A DNA stretch of 64,000 nt from Permianibacter sp046297695 (GTDB taxonomy: Bacteria > Pseudomonadota > Gammaproteobacteria > Enterobacterales > Permianibacteraceae): assembly GCA_046297695.1 (NCBI GenBank), contig JBKBHF010000012.1, forward strand, positions 19,784 through 83,783, written 5' to 3'. The notes under the pieces were generated by a model. The model was not told where the DNA came from. It searched no databases and saw nothing but the letters and a program-made list of their open reading frames with translations. Shown piece by piece: positions 24,810-33,747 of the stretch (position 1 is its first letter; each line of letters opens with the position of its first letter). A program made the translations under genes and the position numbers.

Positions 24810-26066
24810 TCAGGCAGCCAACTCCGGTGCCCTACCCGACTCGGCCTGAGCGCGAGCAACACGGATCATGTTCAGGCTGCGCGTCGGGGTCAGCTCTTGA
24901 TTGGCGATACGCTGAAACGCCGGCACGGTATGCATAGGCGGTACCGAAGCCATGCGCGGCGAGCCGATCAGGCAGTGCAACTCGGCGAGTATGACCAGAT
25001 CGGCGTAGTCCGGGCGCGGATTCGGGCTGGTGTCACCTTCCCGCATCCAGTCATCGGCCACCGTCGCGGCCATGACGATCTCGCTGTTGAGGCCGTACTC
25101 ACGCAGCAAGGTGGCACCAAACAAGGCGCGCACCCGGCTCAAGCAGCGCTCCAGGCGCGGACCGTCCAGACTGAGTTCCGGCCACGCGGCGGCGTAAGAC
25201 AAGGCCGCGATTTCGCCGGCAGCGTGCAACAGCCCGACCAGATAAGCACGGGCGGCAATCAGCCCCGGCGCAAACTCGCACAGCTGCGCACACAGGTAGG
25301 CCACTTCCCGGCTCTGCTTGACGGCATCGGCAAACTTGCCGGCAATGGCTGAATACCTATCAACGACCTGTTCCGAACCGGTAAAGAGATGCAGCAAGCG
25401 ACGGCTGGTTTCGACACCAAGCCGCGCCACGGCTTCAAAGCAGGACTGCACCGGGCCGGCTGCCAACATGAACGGATGATTGGCCGCACCGATGAGCCGC
25501 AAGGCGACCGAAGGTTCAATCATGGCCGCCTGTGCCAGCTGCGCCATGCCAAGTTGCGGGTGTTGAATCAATGCGCGGATACCGGCGGCGCCGTTGCGGC
25601 TGACTGGCAGCCGAACCTGCTGGCGTGGCAGATCGGTGAGCAACGAGGCGAACAGACGATCGTCGTCTTCCGACAGATCGAGCTCCAGCTCGTCCACTTG
25701 GTAAGCCACCCGCTCCGGCTCAGGCAGGGCCAGCATGACGCCCTGCGGCACCAGCAGCACCTTGGCGGTACTGTCAGCGACAACACGGTGTTGCCGTGGT
25801 CGCAGCGACGCCACCCCGACCAGCGAATTGGCGGTGCCGGCCTGCATGCGGCGGATGGCGCCATCACGGGCGATCAGGGCGAGCTCGCCTTCGAGCAGGA
25901 AAATCTCGTCGGTATCGACTTCATCAAGCGCGGCCAGCTCCATGCCGCGACGGACATCCAGCAGCCGACATTGACGGGTGAGCAGAATGAGCTCCAACGC
26001 GCTGAGGCGACGGAACGGCAGAAACCGGGAGAGAGTATGGGGCTCGAGTACAACAGGAGAACTCAT
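24810..26066 (-). CDS. HDOD-domain protein with N-terminal cyclic-nucleotide-binding-like domain
   Basis: 418 residues from the ATG at 26066, chosen because AAGGA lies about 10 nt upstream; an ATG at 26078 overlaps that site. The N-terminal ~125 residues look like a cNMP-binding jelly roll (FLPFRRLSALELILLTRQC, DEIFLLEGELALIARDG, NSLVGVASLRP). The C-terminal HDOD domain spans about residues 160-360 (LPVSRNGAAGIRALIQHPQLGMAQLAQAAMIEPSVALRLIGAANHP). HDOD proteins lack the HD metal site and act as signalling scaffolds, often tied to c-di-GMP and motility. Partners are not evident. A terminator at 26205-26233 separates it from the promoter-distal end of the transporter operon. Confidence 0.82.
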   Translation of the reverse strand: MSSPVVLEPHTLSRFLPFRRLSALELILLTRQCRLLDVRRGMELAALDEVDTDEIFLLEGELALIARDGAIRRMQAGTANSLVGVASLRPRQHRVVADSTAKVLLVPQGVMLALPEPERVAYQVDELELDLSEDDDRLFASLLTDLPRQQVRLPVSRNGAAGIRALIQHPQLGMAQLAQAAMIEPSVALRLIGAANHPFMLAAGPVQSCFEAVARLGVETSRRLLHLFTGSEQVVDRYSAIAGKFADAVKQSREVAYLCAQLCEFAPGLIAARAYLVGLLHAAGEIAALSYAAAWPELSLDGPRLERCLSRVRALFGATLLREYGLNSEIVMAATVADDWMREGDTSPNPRPDYADLVILAELHCLIGSPRMASVPPMHTVPAFQRIANQELTPTRSLNMIRVARAQAESGRAPELAA

Positions 26067-26204
26067 CGCCGTTGACATCCTTGTTACGACGTACGGCCGC
26101 AGGATACTGCAATGGTCTGATCGATTCAATTCTGTGATCGTGTGCACAATGTCACGGTAAGTCACAGCGACAGGATTTTTTACAGTCCGCAGCGAGCGGC
26201 CATA

Positions 26205-26233
26205 AAAAATGCCGGCACATGGCCGGCATTTTT
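26205..26233. terminator. Bidirectional-type terminator between HDOD gene and spuH
   Basis: AAAAATGCCGGC (26205-26216) pairs with GCCGGCATTTTT (26222-26233). On the minus strand it lies just after the spuH stop and ends the transporter operon. Confidence 0.85.
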
Positions 26234-26250
26234 CAGGAATTGCCAACGTG

Positions 26251-27120
26251 TCAGGGCGACGTGGACAAGGCCTGCTGCTGGCCTTCCGCAACCGCCTGCT
26301 CCATCTCGCGCTCGCGCTTCTTCTCCAACCGGTACATCAGCACGCCGGCAATGGTGATGGCCAACGTGACGATCAAAATGATGATGCTCGCCAACGCGTT
26401 GATCTTCGGGCTCACACCCAAACGCACCGACGAGAACACCACCATCGGCAAGGTGGTCGAGCCCGGGCCGGAAACGAAGCTGGAAATCACCAAATCATCC
26501 AGCGACAAGGTGAACGCGAGCAACCAGCCGGAGATCAGTGCCGGGGCAATGATCGGCAGCGTGATGACAAAAAACACTTTCCACGGCGGTGCGCCCAAAT
26601 CCTGCGCTGCTTCTTCGATCGACTGATCCATCTCGCGCAGACGCGACGACACCACCACTGTCGTGAATGCAGCCGAGAACGTCGTGTGGGCAATCCAGAG
26701 CGTGGTGAACCCGCGTCCCTGTGGCCACCCGAAGGCTTGTTCCAGGGCAACGAACAACAGCAGCAGCGACAAGCCGGTGATGACTTCCGGCATCACCAGT
26801 GGCGCGGTGATCAGCGCCGAAAAAAACGTCTTGCCGCGGAACCGGCCCATGCGGGTCATCACAACCGCCGCCATCGTGCCGATGATCACCGCCGTTGTCG
26901 CCGTGACAAACGCAAGCTTCAGGCTCATCAGCGCGGCCGTCAGCATCTGCCGATCTTTGAACAGCTCGCCATACCACTTGGTCGAAAAACCGGACCAGAC
27001 CGTCACCAAGCGGTTCTCGTTGAATGAGTAGACGATCAACAGGAACATCGGCACGTACAGGAAGGCAAACGCCAGAGCGAGCCAGGTCCACGATGCCAGC
27101 GAATTTTTGTTGGCGTTCAT
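26251..27120 (-). CDS. potI: Putrescine/spermidine ABC transporter permease (PotI/SpuH)
   Basis: 289 residues, six membrane helices, second permease of the polyamine importer. It begins MNANKNSLASWTWLALAFAFLYVPMFLLIVYSFNENRL, typical of PotI/PotC. The coupling EAA loop is IEEAAQDLGAPPWKVFFVITLPIIAPAL near residue 183. Its ATG overlaps the stop of potH by 4 bp (TCAT at 27117-27120 on the + strand), so translation is coupled. Last gene of the operon, followed by a strong terminator. Confidence 0.94.
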   Translation of the reverse strand: MNANKNSLASWTWLALAFAFLYVPMFLLIVYSFNENRLVTVWSGFSTKWYGELFKDRQMLTAALMSLKLAFVTATTAVIIGTMAAVVMTRMGRFRGKTFFSALITAPLVMPEVITGLSLLLLFVALEQAFGWPQGRGFTTLWIAHTTFSAAFTTVVVSSRLREMDQSIEEAAQDLGAPPWKVFFVITLPIIAPALISGWLLAFTLSLDDLVISSFVSGPGSTTLPMVVFSSVRLGVSPKINALASIIILIVTLAITIAGVLMYRLEKKREREMEQAVAEGQQQALSTSP

Positions 27121-28025
27121 TTGCCCTCCTCCAGCTCTTTATTCTGGATGCGCTGGAAGATCGTGATCGGCAGAATCAACACGAACAGCATGGTGATCGC
27201 TACTGCGGATGCCACCGGCCAGTCACGGTTGTTGAAGAACTCCTGCCACAGCACCTTGCCAATCATCAGCTGATCCGGACCACCGAGAATTTCCGGGATC
27301 ACGAACTCGCCAACGGCCGGAATGAACACCAGCATGCAACCAGCAATGACACCGTTGATCGACAACGGCACAGTGATTTTCCAGAACGCGGTGAAACGGT
27401 TCGCGCCCAGATCCGCGGCCGCTTCCAACAGGCTCGGATCATGTTTGACCAGATTGGTGTAGATCGGCAGCACCATGAACGGCAGGTAGGCATAGACGAT
27501 GCCGATGTAAACCGCAAAATCGGTCTGCATCATCTGGATCGGTTCACTGGTAATGCCGGTCCACATCAGGAAATTGTTGATGAAGCCGTTGTTCTTCAGC
27601 AGACCAATCCAGGCGTAAATACGGATCAGCAGACTGGTCCAAGACGGCAGAATCACCAGCATCAGGAAAACTTGGCGCCAAGCGCCAGGCGCCCGGGCAA
27701 TGGCGTAGGCGACCGGATAGCCAATCAACAATGCCAGCAAGGTCGACACCGCCGCCATCTTCAACGAACCGAGATAGGCGTTGATGTACAGCAAATCGTC
27801 CAGATCAAACAGCCGCGTGTAGTTCTTGGTCAGCAGTTCGATATTGCCGGCCAGGTCGTATTCGAACGCCACCGGCGGCATGGCAATGGCAGGCTTCATG
27901 AACGAGATCACGAAGACGATCGCAAACGGGATGAAGAAGAACAGGAACATCCACAGGTAGGGCGCGCCGATCACGAACCAGCGCGGCTGCGGCTTGAGCC
28001 GCTTCAGCACTGAAGGTTTGTTCAT
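27117..28025 (-). CDS. potH: Putrescine/spermidine ABC transporter permease (PotH/SpuG)
   Basis: 302 residues with six membrane helices. It begins MNKPSVLKRLKPQPRWFVIGAPYLWMFLFFFIPFAIVFVISF. The EAA loop is LLEAAADLGANRFTAFWKITVPLSINGV near residue 199. DWPVASAVAITMLFVLILPI is the last helix region. It overlaps potG and potI by 4 bp each. Confidence 0.94.
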   Translation of the reverse strand: MNKPSVLKRLKPQPRWFVIGAPYLWMFLFFFIPFAIVFVISFMKPAIAMPPVAFEYDLAGNIELLTKNYTRLFDLDDLLYINAYLGSLKMAAVSTLLALLIGYPVAYAIARAPGAWRQVFLMLVILPSWTSLLIRIYAWIGLLKNNGFINNFLMWTGITSEPIQMMQTDFAVYIGIVYAYLPFMVLPIYTNLVKHDPSLLEAAADLGANRFTAFWKITVPLSINGVIAGCMLVFIPAVGEFVIPEILGGPDQLMIGKVLWQEFFNNRDWPVASAVAITMLFVLILPITIFQRIQNKELEEGK

Positions 28026-29161
28026 ATCGGCAGCACCACTACGCTTTCCGGCGCCCAGCTGACATAGACCTCGTCATCCCAGGTCGGCCGCTCGCTGACG
28101 TCACGCTCGAAGTTCGACGCGTTGGCGAGAATCTTCTTACCGCTGTCGAGCCGGACGTGATAGACCGAATGGCTGCCAAAGTAGGCAATGTTGATCACCT
28201 TGCCGCGCGACACGTTGGTTTCCTGTGCCGGTTTGGCTTTGCTGACATCAATCTTTTCGGGCCGCACCGCCGCCCACAGCGTCTGCCCTTGCTCACCGGT
28301 GATGCCGTGGTTGATGAAGATGCGGGTCGGCAGATCGGCCGTTTCAATTTCGCAATGATCAGGCTCATCGACAATCAACTTGCCTTCGAACATGTTGATC
28401 GAGCCGATGAACTCGGCACTGAACCGGCAGTTCGGTGTTTCATAAACCGTGGCCGGCGCACCGACTTGCAGGATCTTGCCCTTGCTCATGATGCCGATGC
28501 GCGACGCCATGGTCATGGCTTCTTCCTGATCGTGGGTCACCATGACGCAAGTGACACCGACCTTTTCAATGATGTCGACCAGTTCGAGCTGCATGCGCTC
28601 GCGCAGTTTCTTGTCGAGCGCACCCATCGGCTCGTCGAGCAACAGCAGCTTCGGCCGTTTGGCGAGCGAACGGGCCAACGCGACGCGCTGCTTCTGGCCA
28701 CCCGACAGCTGGTGCGGTTTGCGTTTGGCATACGGCGACATGTCGACCAGTTTCAGCATCTCTTCAACACGAGCTTGAAGCTGCTCCTTCGGCATGCCGT
28801 CCTGCTTCAGACCGAACGCGACGTTGTCGGCAACGGTCATGTGCGGGAACAGCGCGTAAGACTGGAACATCATGTTGGTCGGGCGCTGGTAGGACGGCAC
28901 CTTGGCCATGTCCTGACCGTCGATGGTGATGCGGCCCTCGGTTGGCTTTTCAAAACCGGCGAGCATGCGCAACAAGGTCGATTTGCCGCAGCCCGAGCTG
29001 CCGAGCAGCGCAAAAATTTCCCCTTTTCGGATCGACAACTCGACGTTGTCGACGGCGGTGAAATCACCGAAGACTTTGCTGACTTTTTCGATTTTGACGT
29101 AGTGCTCGTCGGTCTTCGGTTTGGCCGCTGCGGAATGGGCCGGTTTCTCGACTGCCGCCAT
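28022..29161 (-). CDS. potG: Putrescine/spermidine ABC transporter ATP-binding protein (PotG/SpuF)
   Basis: 379 residues, cytoplasmic ATPase of the importer. Walker A GSSGCGKST near residue 53, Q-loop MMFQSYALFPHMTVADNVAFG near 97, signature LSGGQKQRVALARSLAKRP near 147, Walker B LLLLDEPMGALD near 167 and switch VTHDQEEAMTMA near 201. The C-terminal TOBE regulatory domain covers about 245-379. An intrinsic terminator lies between potF and potG, so expression of the transporter proper may be lower than that of the binding protein. Confidence 0.95.
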   Translation of the reverse strand: MAAVEKPAHSAAAKPKTDEHYVKIEKVSKVFGDFTAVDNVELSIRKGEIFALLGSSGCGKSTLLRMLAGFEKPTEGRITIDGQDMAKVPSYQRPTNMMFQSYALFPHMTVADNVAFGLKQDGMPKEQLQARVEEMLKLVDMSPYAKRKPHQLSGGQKQRVALARSLAKRPKLLLLDEPMGALDKKLRERMQLELVDIIEKVGVTCVMVTHDQEEAMTMASRIGIMSKGKILQVGAPATVYETPNCRFSAEFIGSINMFEGKLIVDEPDHCEIETADLPTRIFINHGITGEQGQTLWAAVRPEKIDVSKAKPAQETNVSRGKVINIAYFGSHSVYHVRLDSGKKILANASNFERDVSERPTWDDEVYVSWAPESVVVLPI

Positions 29162-29369
29162 GATTGCTCCGTTTGCTGCGCGCGCCCATCGACAACGGGC
29201 GCTCAGTGAAATTCGTTACATCCACAACAGGGATTGGCTGGCCACGTGGGGCCGCTGAACCAAAGCCAGGCTTCGGGCAGCTCGCGGAACAGCAAATCCG
29301 GACATGTTTGTTTTCCGGCCAGAGTGACCAAAAATTGGCCAGCCATACGCCGAAAACAAAGATCAACTG

Positions 29370-29405
29370 AAAAAAAGCCCCGATGCGCGTGGCACCGGGG
29401 CTGGT
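29370..29405 (-). terminator. Intercistronic terminator/attenuator between potF and potG
   Basis: On the minus strand AGCCCCGG ... CCGGGGCT-type arms (29377-29402) are followed by a T7 tract, immediately downstream of potF. It would let the binding protein message exceed that of potGHI, a common arrangement for periplasmic binding proteins. Confidence 0.75.
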
Positions 29406-29414
29406 TTGACCATT

Positions 29415-30563
29415 TTACTGGCCGGTCTTGACCTTGGTCCAGACCCGGGTCATCACCCGCTCGATATCCGCCGGCATGACTTTCAGCGTCCACAGCTTGG
29501 CCATGGTTGCCTGATCCGGGTAGATAGCGGTGTTGTTCTTGACCTCATCCGACACCATCGCCAGCGAGGCGCTGTTGCCGTTGGCGTACTGCACGTAGTT
29601 GGTGATCTTGGCGATCACGTCCGGGCGCAGCATGTAGTTGATGAAAATGTGCGCATTTTCGACGTTTTTGGCATCCTTCGGGATCGCCATCATGTCGAAC
29701 CACATTTCGGTGCCTTCCTTCGGAATGCTGTAGCCGATTTCAACACCGTTGTTGGCTTCCGCAGCACGGGCCTGGGCCTGGAATACGTCACCCGACCAGC
29801 CGACCGCGACGCAGATGTCGCCATTGGCCAGATCGTTGATGTACTGCGAGCTGTGGAAATAGGTGATGTGCGGACGAATCTTTTCCAGCAGCGGCAGCGC
29901 CACTTCGGTGTAGTCGGTTTCGACCAGCGAGGCCTGCTCCTTGCCGAGGTAGTTCAGCACCGGCGGCAGGATTTCCGACTGGGCATCAAGGAAGGCGACA
30001 CCGCAAGCCTTCAGCTTGCTGATGTTCTCTTCTTTCAGGACCAGATCCCAGGAATCGACCGGGGCGTTCTCGCCGAGGATCTCCTTGACCTTCTTGACGT
30101 TGTAACCGATGCCGGTGGTACCCCACAGGTAAGGAATGGCGTGCTGGTTACCCGGATCGTAGTTTTCCAGGCGCTGCATCAGGCTGGTGTCCAGGTTGCC
30201 CCAGTTGGTCAGCTTGGTCTTGTCCAGCGGCTGGAACACGCCGGCCTGGATCTGACGGCCGAGGAACGAGCCCGACGGCACAACCACGTCGAAGCCGGTG
30301 CTGCCGGCCAGCAACTTGGCTTCCACCACTTCGTTGCTGTCGAACACGTCATAGACGACCTTGATGCCGGTTTCCTTTTCGAAATCCTGCAGCACGGTGT
30401 CGTCGATGTAGTCGCTCCAGTTGTAGACATGGACCACTTTTTCTGTGGCAGCCGGCGCCTCGGCCTGACTTTGTTGCTCGGTCTGTGCCGGTTCCTCGCT
30501 ACAGGCCATCAGGCCCAGAGCGGCCAGCACGGCTACACCCAGAGTGAGCTTCTGCTTTGCCAT
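29415..30563 (-). CDS. potF: Polyamine-binding lipoprotein (PotF/SpuD-type)
   Basis: 382 residues; substrate-binding protein of the polyamine importer. The N-terminus MAKQKLTLGVAVLAALGLMAC has a lipobox (LMAC), so the protein is probably membrane-anchored, unlike soluble E. coli PotF. An acidic/Gln-rich linker follows. The domain reads VHVYNWSDYIDDTVLQDFEKETGIKVVYDVFDSNEVVEAKLLAG and contains GWSGDVFQA near 252 and PKEGTEMWFDMMAIPKDA near 283, with polyamine-contacting aromatic and acidic residues. Pseudomonas has two such proteins (SpuD, SpuE); only one is present here, so its selectivity for putrescine or spermidine is unclear. Confidence 0.93.
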   Translation of the reverse strand: MAKQKLTLGVAVLAALGLMACSEEPAQTEQQSQAEAPAATEKVVHVYNWSDYIDDTVLQDFEKETGIKVVYDVFDSNEVVEAKLLAGSTGFDVVVPSGSFLGRQIQAGVFQPLDKTKLTNWGNLDTSLMQRLENYDPGNQHAIPYLWGTTGIGYNVKKVKEILGENAPVDSWDLVLKEENISKLKACGVAFLDAQSEILPPVLNYLGKEQASLVETDYTEVALPLLEKIRPHITYFHSSQYINDLANGDICVAVGWSGDVFQAQARAAEANNGVEIGYSIPKEGTEMWFDMMAIPKDAKNVENAHIFINYMLRPDVIAKITNYVQYANGNSASLAMVSDEVKNNTAIYPDQATMAKLWTLKVMPADIERVMTRVWTKVKTGQ

Positions 30564-30734
30564 TGTTATTTCCCCTCAGTGGTTCACGCAGCTGACATGG
30601 CTGCGTGGTTGTTGTGCCCTGATTGCCTTTCGCCGCGCGGGAAAGCCGGCCCGGCGCAAGTCGCGCAAACCATAACAGCAGCGCGACGAGATTTACAGAC
30701 CCTTTTCCGGCGAATTCACGCGGTTCTTATCGGT

Positions 30735-32102
30735 TTAAAGTCCTAGCTCACGAGCGGTCAGATCCAGTGCGGTACGGGTCTTGGTCAACAGTTCATCAAT
30801 CTGCGCTTCGGTGATCACCAGCGGCGGCGACAGCAACATGGTGTCACCGGTGGCCCGCAGCACCAGACCGGTGCGCAATGCATGATCCCGGCACACCGTT
30901 CCGGTGCTGCCCGGCTTGGGGAAACGCTCTCGGCTTGTCTTGTTTTTGACCAGTTCAATGGCGCCGAGCAGGCCAACACTGCGCACCTCGCCAACCAGCG
31001 GGTGCTCGCGCAGCCGCTCCAACCCCTGTTTCAGGTAAGGGCCGAGCCGGTCTCGGACATTCTCGACGATGCGCTCGCGGCGCAGGATGCGGATGTTCTC
31101 CAGCGCCACGGCGGCGCAGACCGGATGACCAGAATAGGTGAAACCGTGGTTGAAGTCGCCACCCGCCTCGACCAGCAGTTTGGCAACTCGGTCGCCAACG
31201 ATGACACCACCGATCGGCAGGTAGCCGGATGACAGACCCTTGGCAATCGGCATCAGATCCGGCTGGACGCCGAAATGCTGACAACCGAACCAGTTGCCGG
31301 TTCGACCGAAGCCGCAGATGACTTCGTCGGTAACCAGCAGGATGTCGTATTTGCGGCAGATGCGCTGGATCTCGGGCCAATAGGTCGCCGGCGGGATGAT
31401 GACGCCACCAGCGCCCTGAATCGGTTCACCAATAAAGGCGGCGACCTTGTCCGGGCCGATCTCCAGAATCTTGTCTTCCAGCCAGCTGGCCGCTTTCAGG
31501 CCAAACGCGTCCGAATCCATGTCGCCGCCGAGGCCATACCAATACGGTTGCTCGATATGGGCAATGCCCGGAATCGGCAGGTCACCCTGCTTGTGCATGT
31601 ATTCCATGCCACCGAGCGAGGCACCGGCAACGGTAGAGCCATGATAGGCATTGCGGCGCGCGATAAAGGTCTTCTTTTCCGGCTTGCCCATCAGATCCCA
31701 ATAACGGCGGACCATGCGCAGCACCGTGTCGTTGGCCTCCGAACCGGAGCCGGTGAAAAAGACATGGCCCATGCCGGGCGGCGCAACCTCGGCAATTTCC
31801 TTCGACAATTCGATGACCGGCAAGGTCGTGGTGCGAAAGAAAAGGTTGTAGTACGGCAGCTCGCTCATCTGTTTGCTGGCCGCCTCGACCAACTCTTTGC
31901 GGCCATAACCGACATTGACACACCAGAGCCCGGCAAATCCGTCGAGGATCTTGTTGCCGTCGGAATCCCACAGGTACACGCCTTCGGCACGGGTGATCAC
32001 CCGCGCGCCTTGCGCCGCCAGGGCCTTGTTGTCGGAAAATGGATGCAGATGATAAGTGGCGTCGAGCGTGCGCAGCTCGGCCGTTGACAATGCAGCGGTC
32101 AT
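30735..32102 (-). CDS. spuC: Polyamine:pyruvate aminotransferase (SpuC-type)
   Basis: 455-residue class III PLP aminotransferase that moves an amino group from putrescine or a related polyamine to pyruvate. The ATG at 32102 has AAGAGGTG 8 nt upstream. It opens LRTLDATYHLHPFSDNKALAAQGARVI, typical of SpuC. VFFTGSGSEANDTVLRMVRRYW near residue 110, VTDEVICGFGRTGNWFGCQHF near 253 and the PLP lysine in MPIAKGLSSGYLPIGG near 282 are intact. It is preceded by spuB and followed by potF in the same direction, as in the Pseudomonas spu operon. Confidence 0.94.
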   Translation of the reverse strand: MTAALSTAELRTLDATYHLHPFSDNKALAAQGARVITRAEGVYLWDSDGNKILDGFAGLWCVNVGYGRKELVEAASKQMSELPYYNLFFRTTTLPVIELSKEIAEVAPPGMGHVFFTGSGSEANDTVLRMVRRYWDLMGKPEKKTFIARRNAYHGSTVAGASLGGMEYMHKQGDLPIPGIAHIEQPYWYGLGGDMDSDAFGLKAASWLEDKILEIGPDKVAAFIGEPIQGAGGVIIPPATYWPEIQRICRKYDILLVTDEVICGFGRTGNWFGCQHFGVQPDLMPIAKGLSSGYLPIGGVIVGDRVAKLLVEAGGDFNHGFTYSGHPVCAAVALENIRILRRERIVENVRDRLGPYLKQGLERLREHPLVGEVRSVGLLGAIELVKNKTSRERFPKPGSTGTVCRDHALRTGLVLRATGDTMLLSPPLVITEAQIDELLTKTRTALDLTARELGL

Positions 32103-32206
32103 CGAAAAACACCTCTTAGCGTTGCTGGTCAACCGTCATTGCAGCTGACACTGTTTTCGCAACACCGGCCATTGCCGGTGCAGCGTTGTATCGGGCACAA
32201 CTTTTA

Positions 32207-32275
32207 AGGAGGAGCGACTTTAGCCGCACTGGCGTGAAATGCCCTCTGCGTCAATCGCGGCTACAACATCTCCCA
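32207..32275. repeat. Degenerate REP-like palindrome in the spuB-spuC intergenic region
   Basis: GGAGCGACTTTAGCCGC (from 32211) and GCGGCTACAACATCTCC (to 32273) form an imperfect long stem of the type found in extragenic palindromes of pseudomonads and relatives. It sits in the 280-bp gap between spuB and spuC. Confidence 0.5.
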
Positions 32276-32340
32276 TAAAACACTGCTTGAATTTTTTTGA
32301 TCGTTCCTGACAATTGCCGACAGGCGCGGCATTCTTGTGA

Positions 32341-32377
32341 TGCAAAAAAATTGGGCGGCGTTTTACAAACGCCGCCC
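32341..32377 (-). terminator. Terminator after spuB
   Basis: Reading the minus strand, GGGCGGCGTTT and AACGCCGCCC form a 10-bp stem over a short loop and are followed by AATTTTTTT. It separates the spuA-spuB transcript from spuC and the transporter. Confidence 0.85.
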
Positions 32378-32382
32378 AGTCC

Positions 32383-33747
32383 TCACACATTCAACAGCAG
32401 GTAATCGCGCTCCCAGGAACTGATCACTGAGAAGAAGGTTTCATATTCCTTCTCTTTGACCGCGGAATAGGCGCGGACAAAGCGCTCACCGAGTACATGC
32501 TGCAGCTCATCGCTCTTGCGCAGCAACGCCACGGCATCAAGCAGATTGCGTGGCAATTCATACGGCAGGTTGTAGGCGCTGCCCTCGACCGGTTCCCGCG
32601 GTTTGATCTTCTGCACCATGCCAAGATAGCCAGCGGCCAGCGACGCTGCCAACGCCAGATACGGGTTACAATCGGAACCGATGATGCGGTTCTCGACCCG
32701 GCGGTTGGCCGGCGACGAATGCGGCACCCGCAAACCGACCGTGCGGTTGTCATAGCCCCACTGTACGTTGATCGGCGCCGAGTTGAAGCGCGCGATCCGG
32801 CGATAGGAGTTGACGTTCGGCGCCATCAGACTCATCGCGGCCGGCAGATATTTCTGCAAACCACCGATGTAGTGGTAGAACAGCTCGCTCGGCTCGCCAT
32901 CAGCGGTCGAGAAAATGTTCTGTTTGGTGTGCTTGTCGACAATCGACTGGTGCACGTGCATCGCCGAGCCGGCTTCGTTTTCCATCGGCTTGGCCATGAA
33001 GGTGGCATAGATGCCGTGGCGCAGCGCCACTTCCCGCATCGTGCGTTTGAACAGGAATACCTGATCGGCCAGATCAATCGGATTGCCGTGCAGGAAATTG
33101 ACCTCCATCTGACCGGCACCGTCCTCATGGATCAACGTATCGATGTCGAGTTCCATCGCCTCGCAGTAGTCGTACATGTCTTCGAACAGCGGATCGAACT
33201 CATTGACCGCATCGATCCCGTACGAACGACGCGCCGTTTCCTGGCGCCCGGAGCGACCGACCGGCGGCTCCAGCTTGTAGTCGGCGTCGGTGTTCTGTTT
33301 GACCAGATAAAACTCGACCTCGGGTGCCATGACCGGCTCCCAACCTTGCAGATCGAACATCTTCAGCACTTTTTTCAGCACCGAGCGCGGCGCCAAATCA
33401 ACCGGCGAACCGTCCCGGTAGAAGCAATCGTGAATGACCTGTGCGGTCGGCTCGGCTGCCCATGGCACCAGACAGACGGTCTTCGGATCCGGTCGCAACT
33501 CCATGTCGATTTCGGTTGGCGCGATCAGACTGTCTTCTTCATCGTCCGGCCAATCGCCGGTCACGGTCTGAATGAAAATGCCTTCCGGCAAGCGCATGTT
33601 CTCGCGGAAAAATTTCTTGGCCGGGACGATCTTGCCGCGCGCCACCCCGGTCATGTCCGGGACCATGCACTCGACTTCGGTGATCCCGCGCTCTTCAAAC
33701 CATTGTTTCAAGACTTCTTCTTCGTGACCCGTTTGACCGTTACTCAT
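32383..33747 (-). CDS. spuB: Gamma-glutamylpolyamine synthetase (SpuB, glutamine synthetase family)
   Basis: 454 residues. Glutamine-synthetase-fold ligase joining glutamate to putrescine or longer polyamines. The N-terminal lid domain has ERGITEVECMVPDMTGVARGKIVPAKKF near residue 18; the catalytic domain has HEDGAGQMEVNFLHGNPIDLADQVFLFK near 206 and FMAKPMENEAGSAMHVHQSI near 250, the metal-binding and ATP segments. IIGSDCNPYLALAASLAAGYLG follows near 362. It overlaps the preceding amidase gene by 4 bp (TCAT at 33744-33747 on the + strand) and has its own terminator. Specificity among polyamines is inferred from the locus. Confidence 0.93.
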   Translation of the reverse strand: MSNGQTGHEEEVLKQWFEERGITEVECMVPDMTGVARGKIVPAKKFFRENMRLPEGIFIQTVTGDWPDDEEDSLIAPTEIDMELRPDPKTVCLVPWAAEPTAQVIHDCFYRDGSPVDLAPRSVLKKVLKMFDLQGWEPVMAPEVEFYLVKQNTDADYKLEPPVGRSGRQETARRSYGIDAVNEFDPLFEDMYDYCEAMELDIDTLIHEDGAGQMEVNFLHGNPIDLADQVFLFKRTMREVALRHGIYATFMAKPMENEAGSAMHVHQSIVDKHTKQNIFSTADGEPSELFYHYIGGLQKYLPAAMSLMAPNVNSYRRIARFNSAPINVQWGYDNRTVGLRVPHSSPANRRVENRIIGSDCNPYLALAASLAAGYLGMVQKIKPREPVEGSAYNLPYELPRNLLDAVALLRKSDELQHVLGERFVRAYSAVKEKEYETFFSVISSWERDYLLLNV

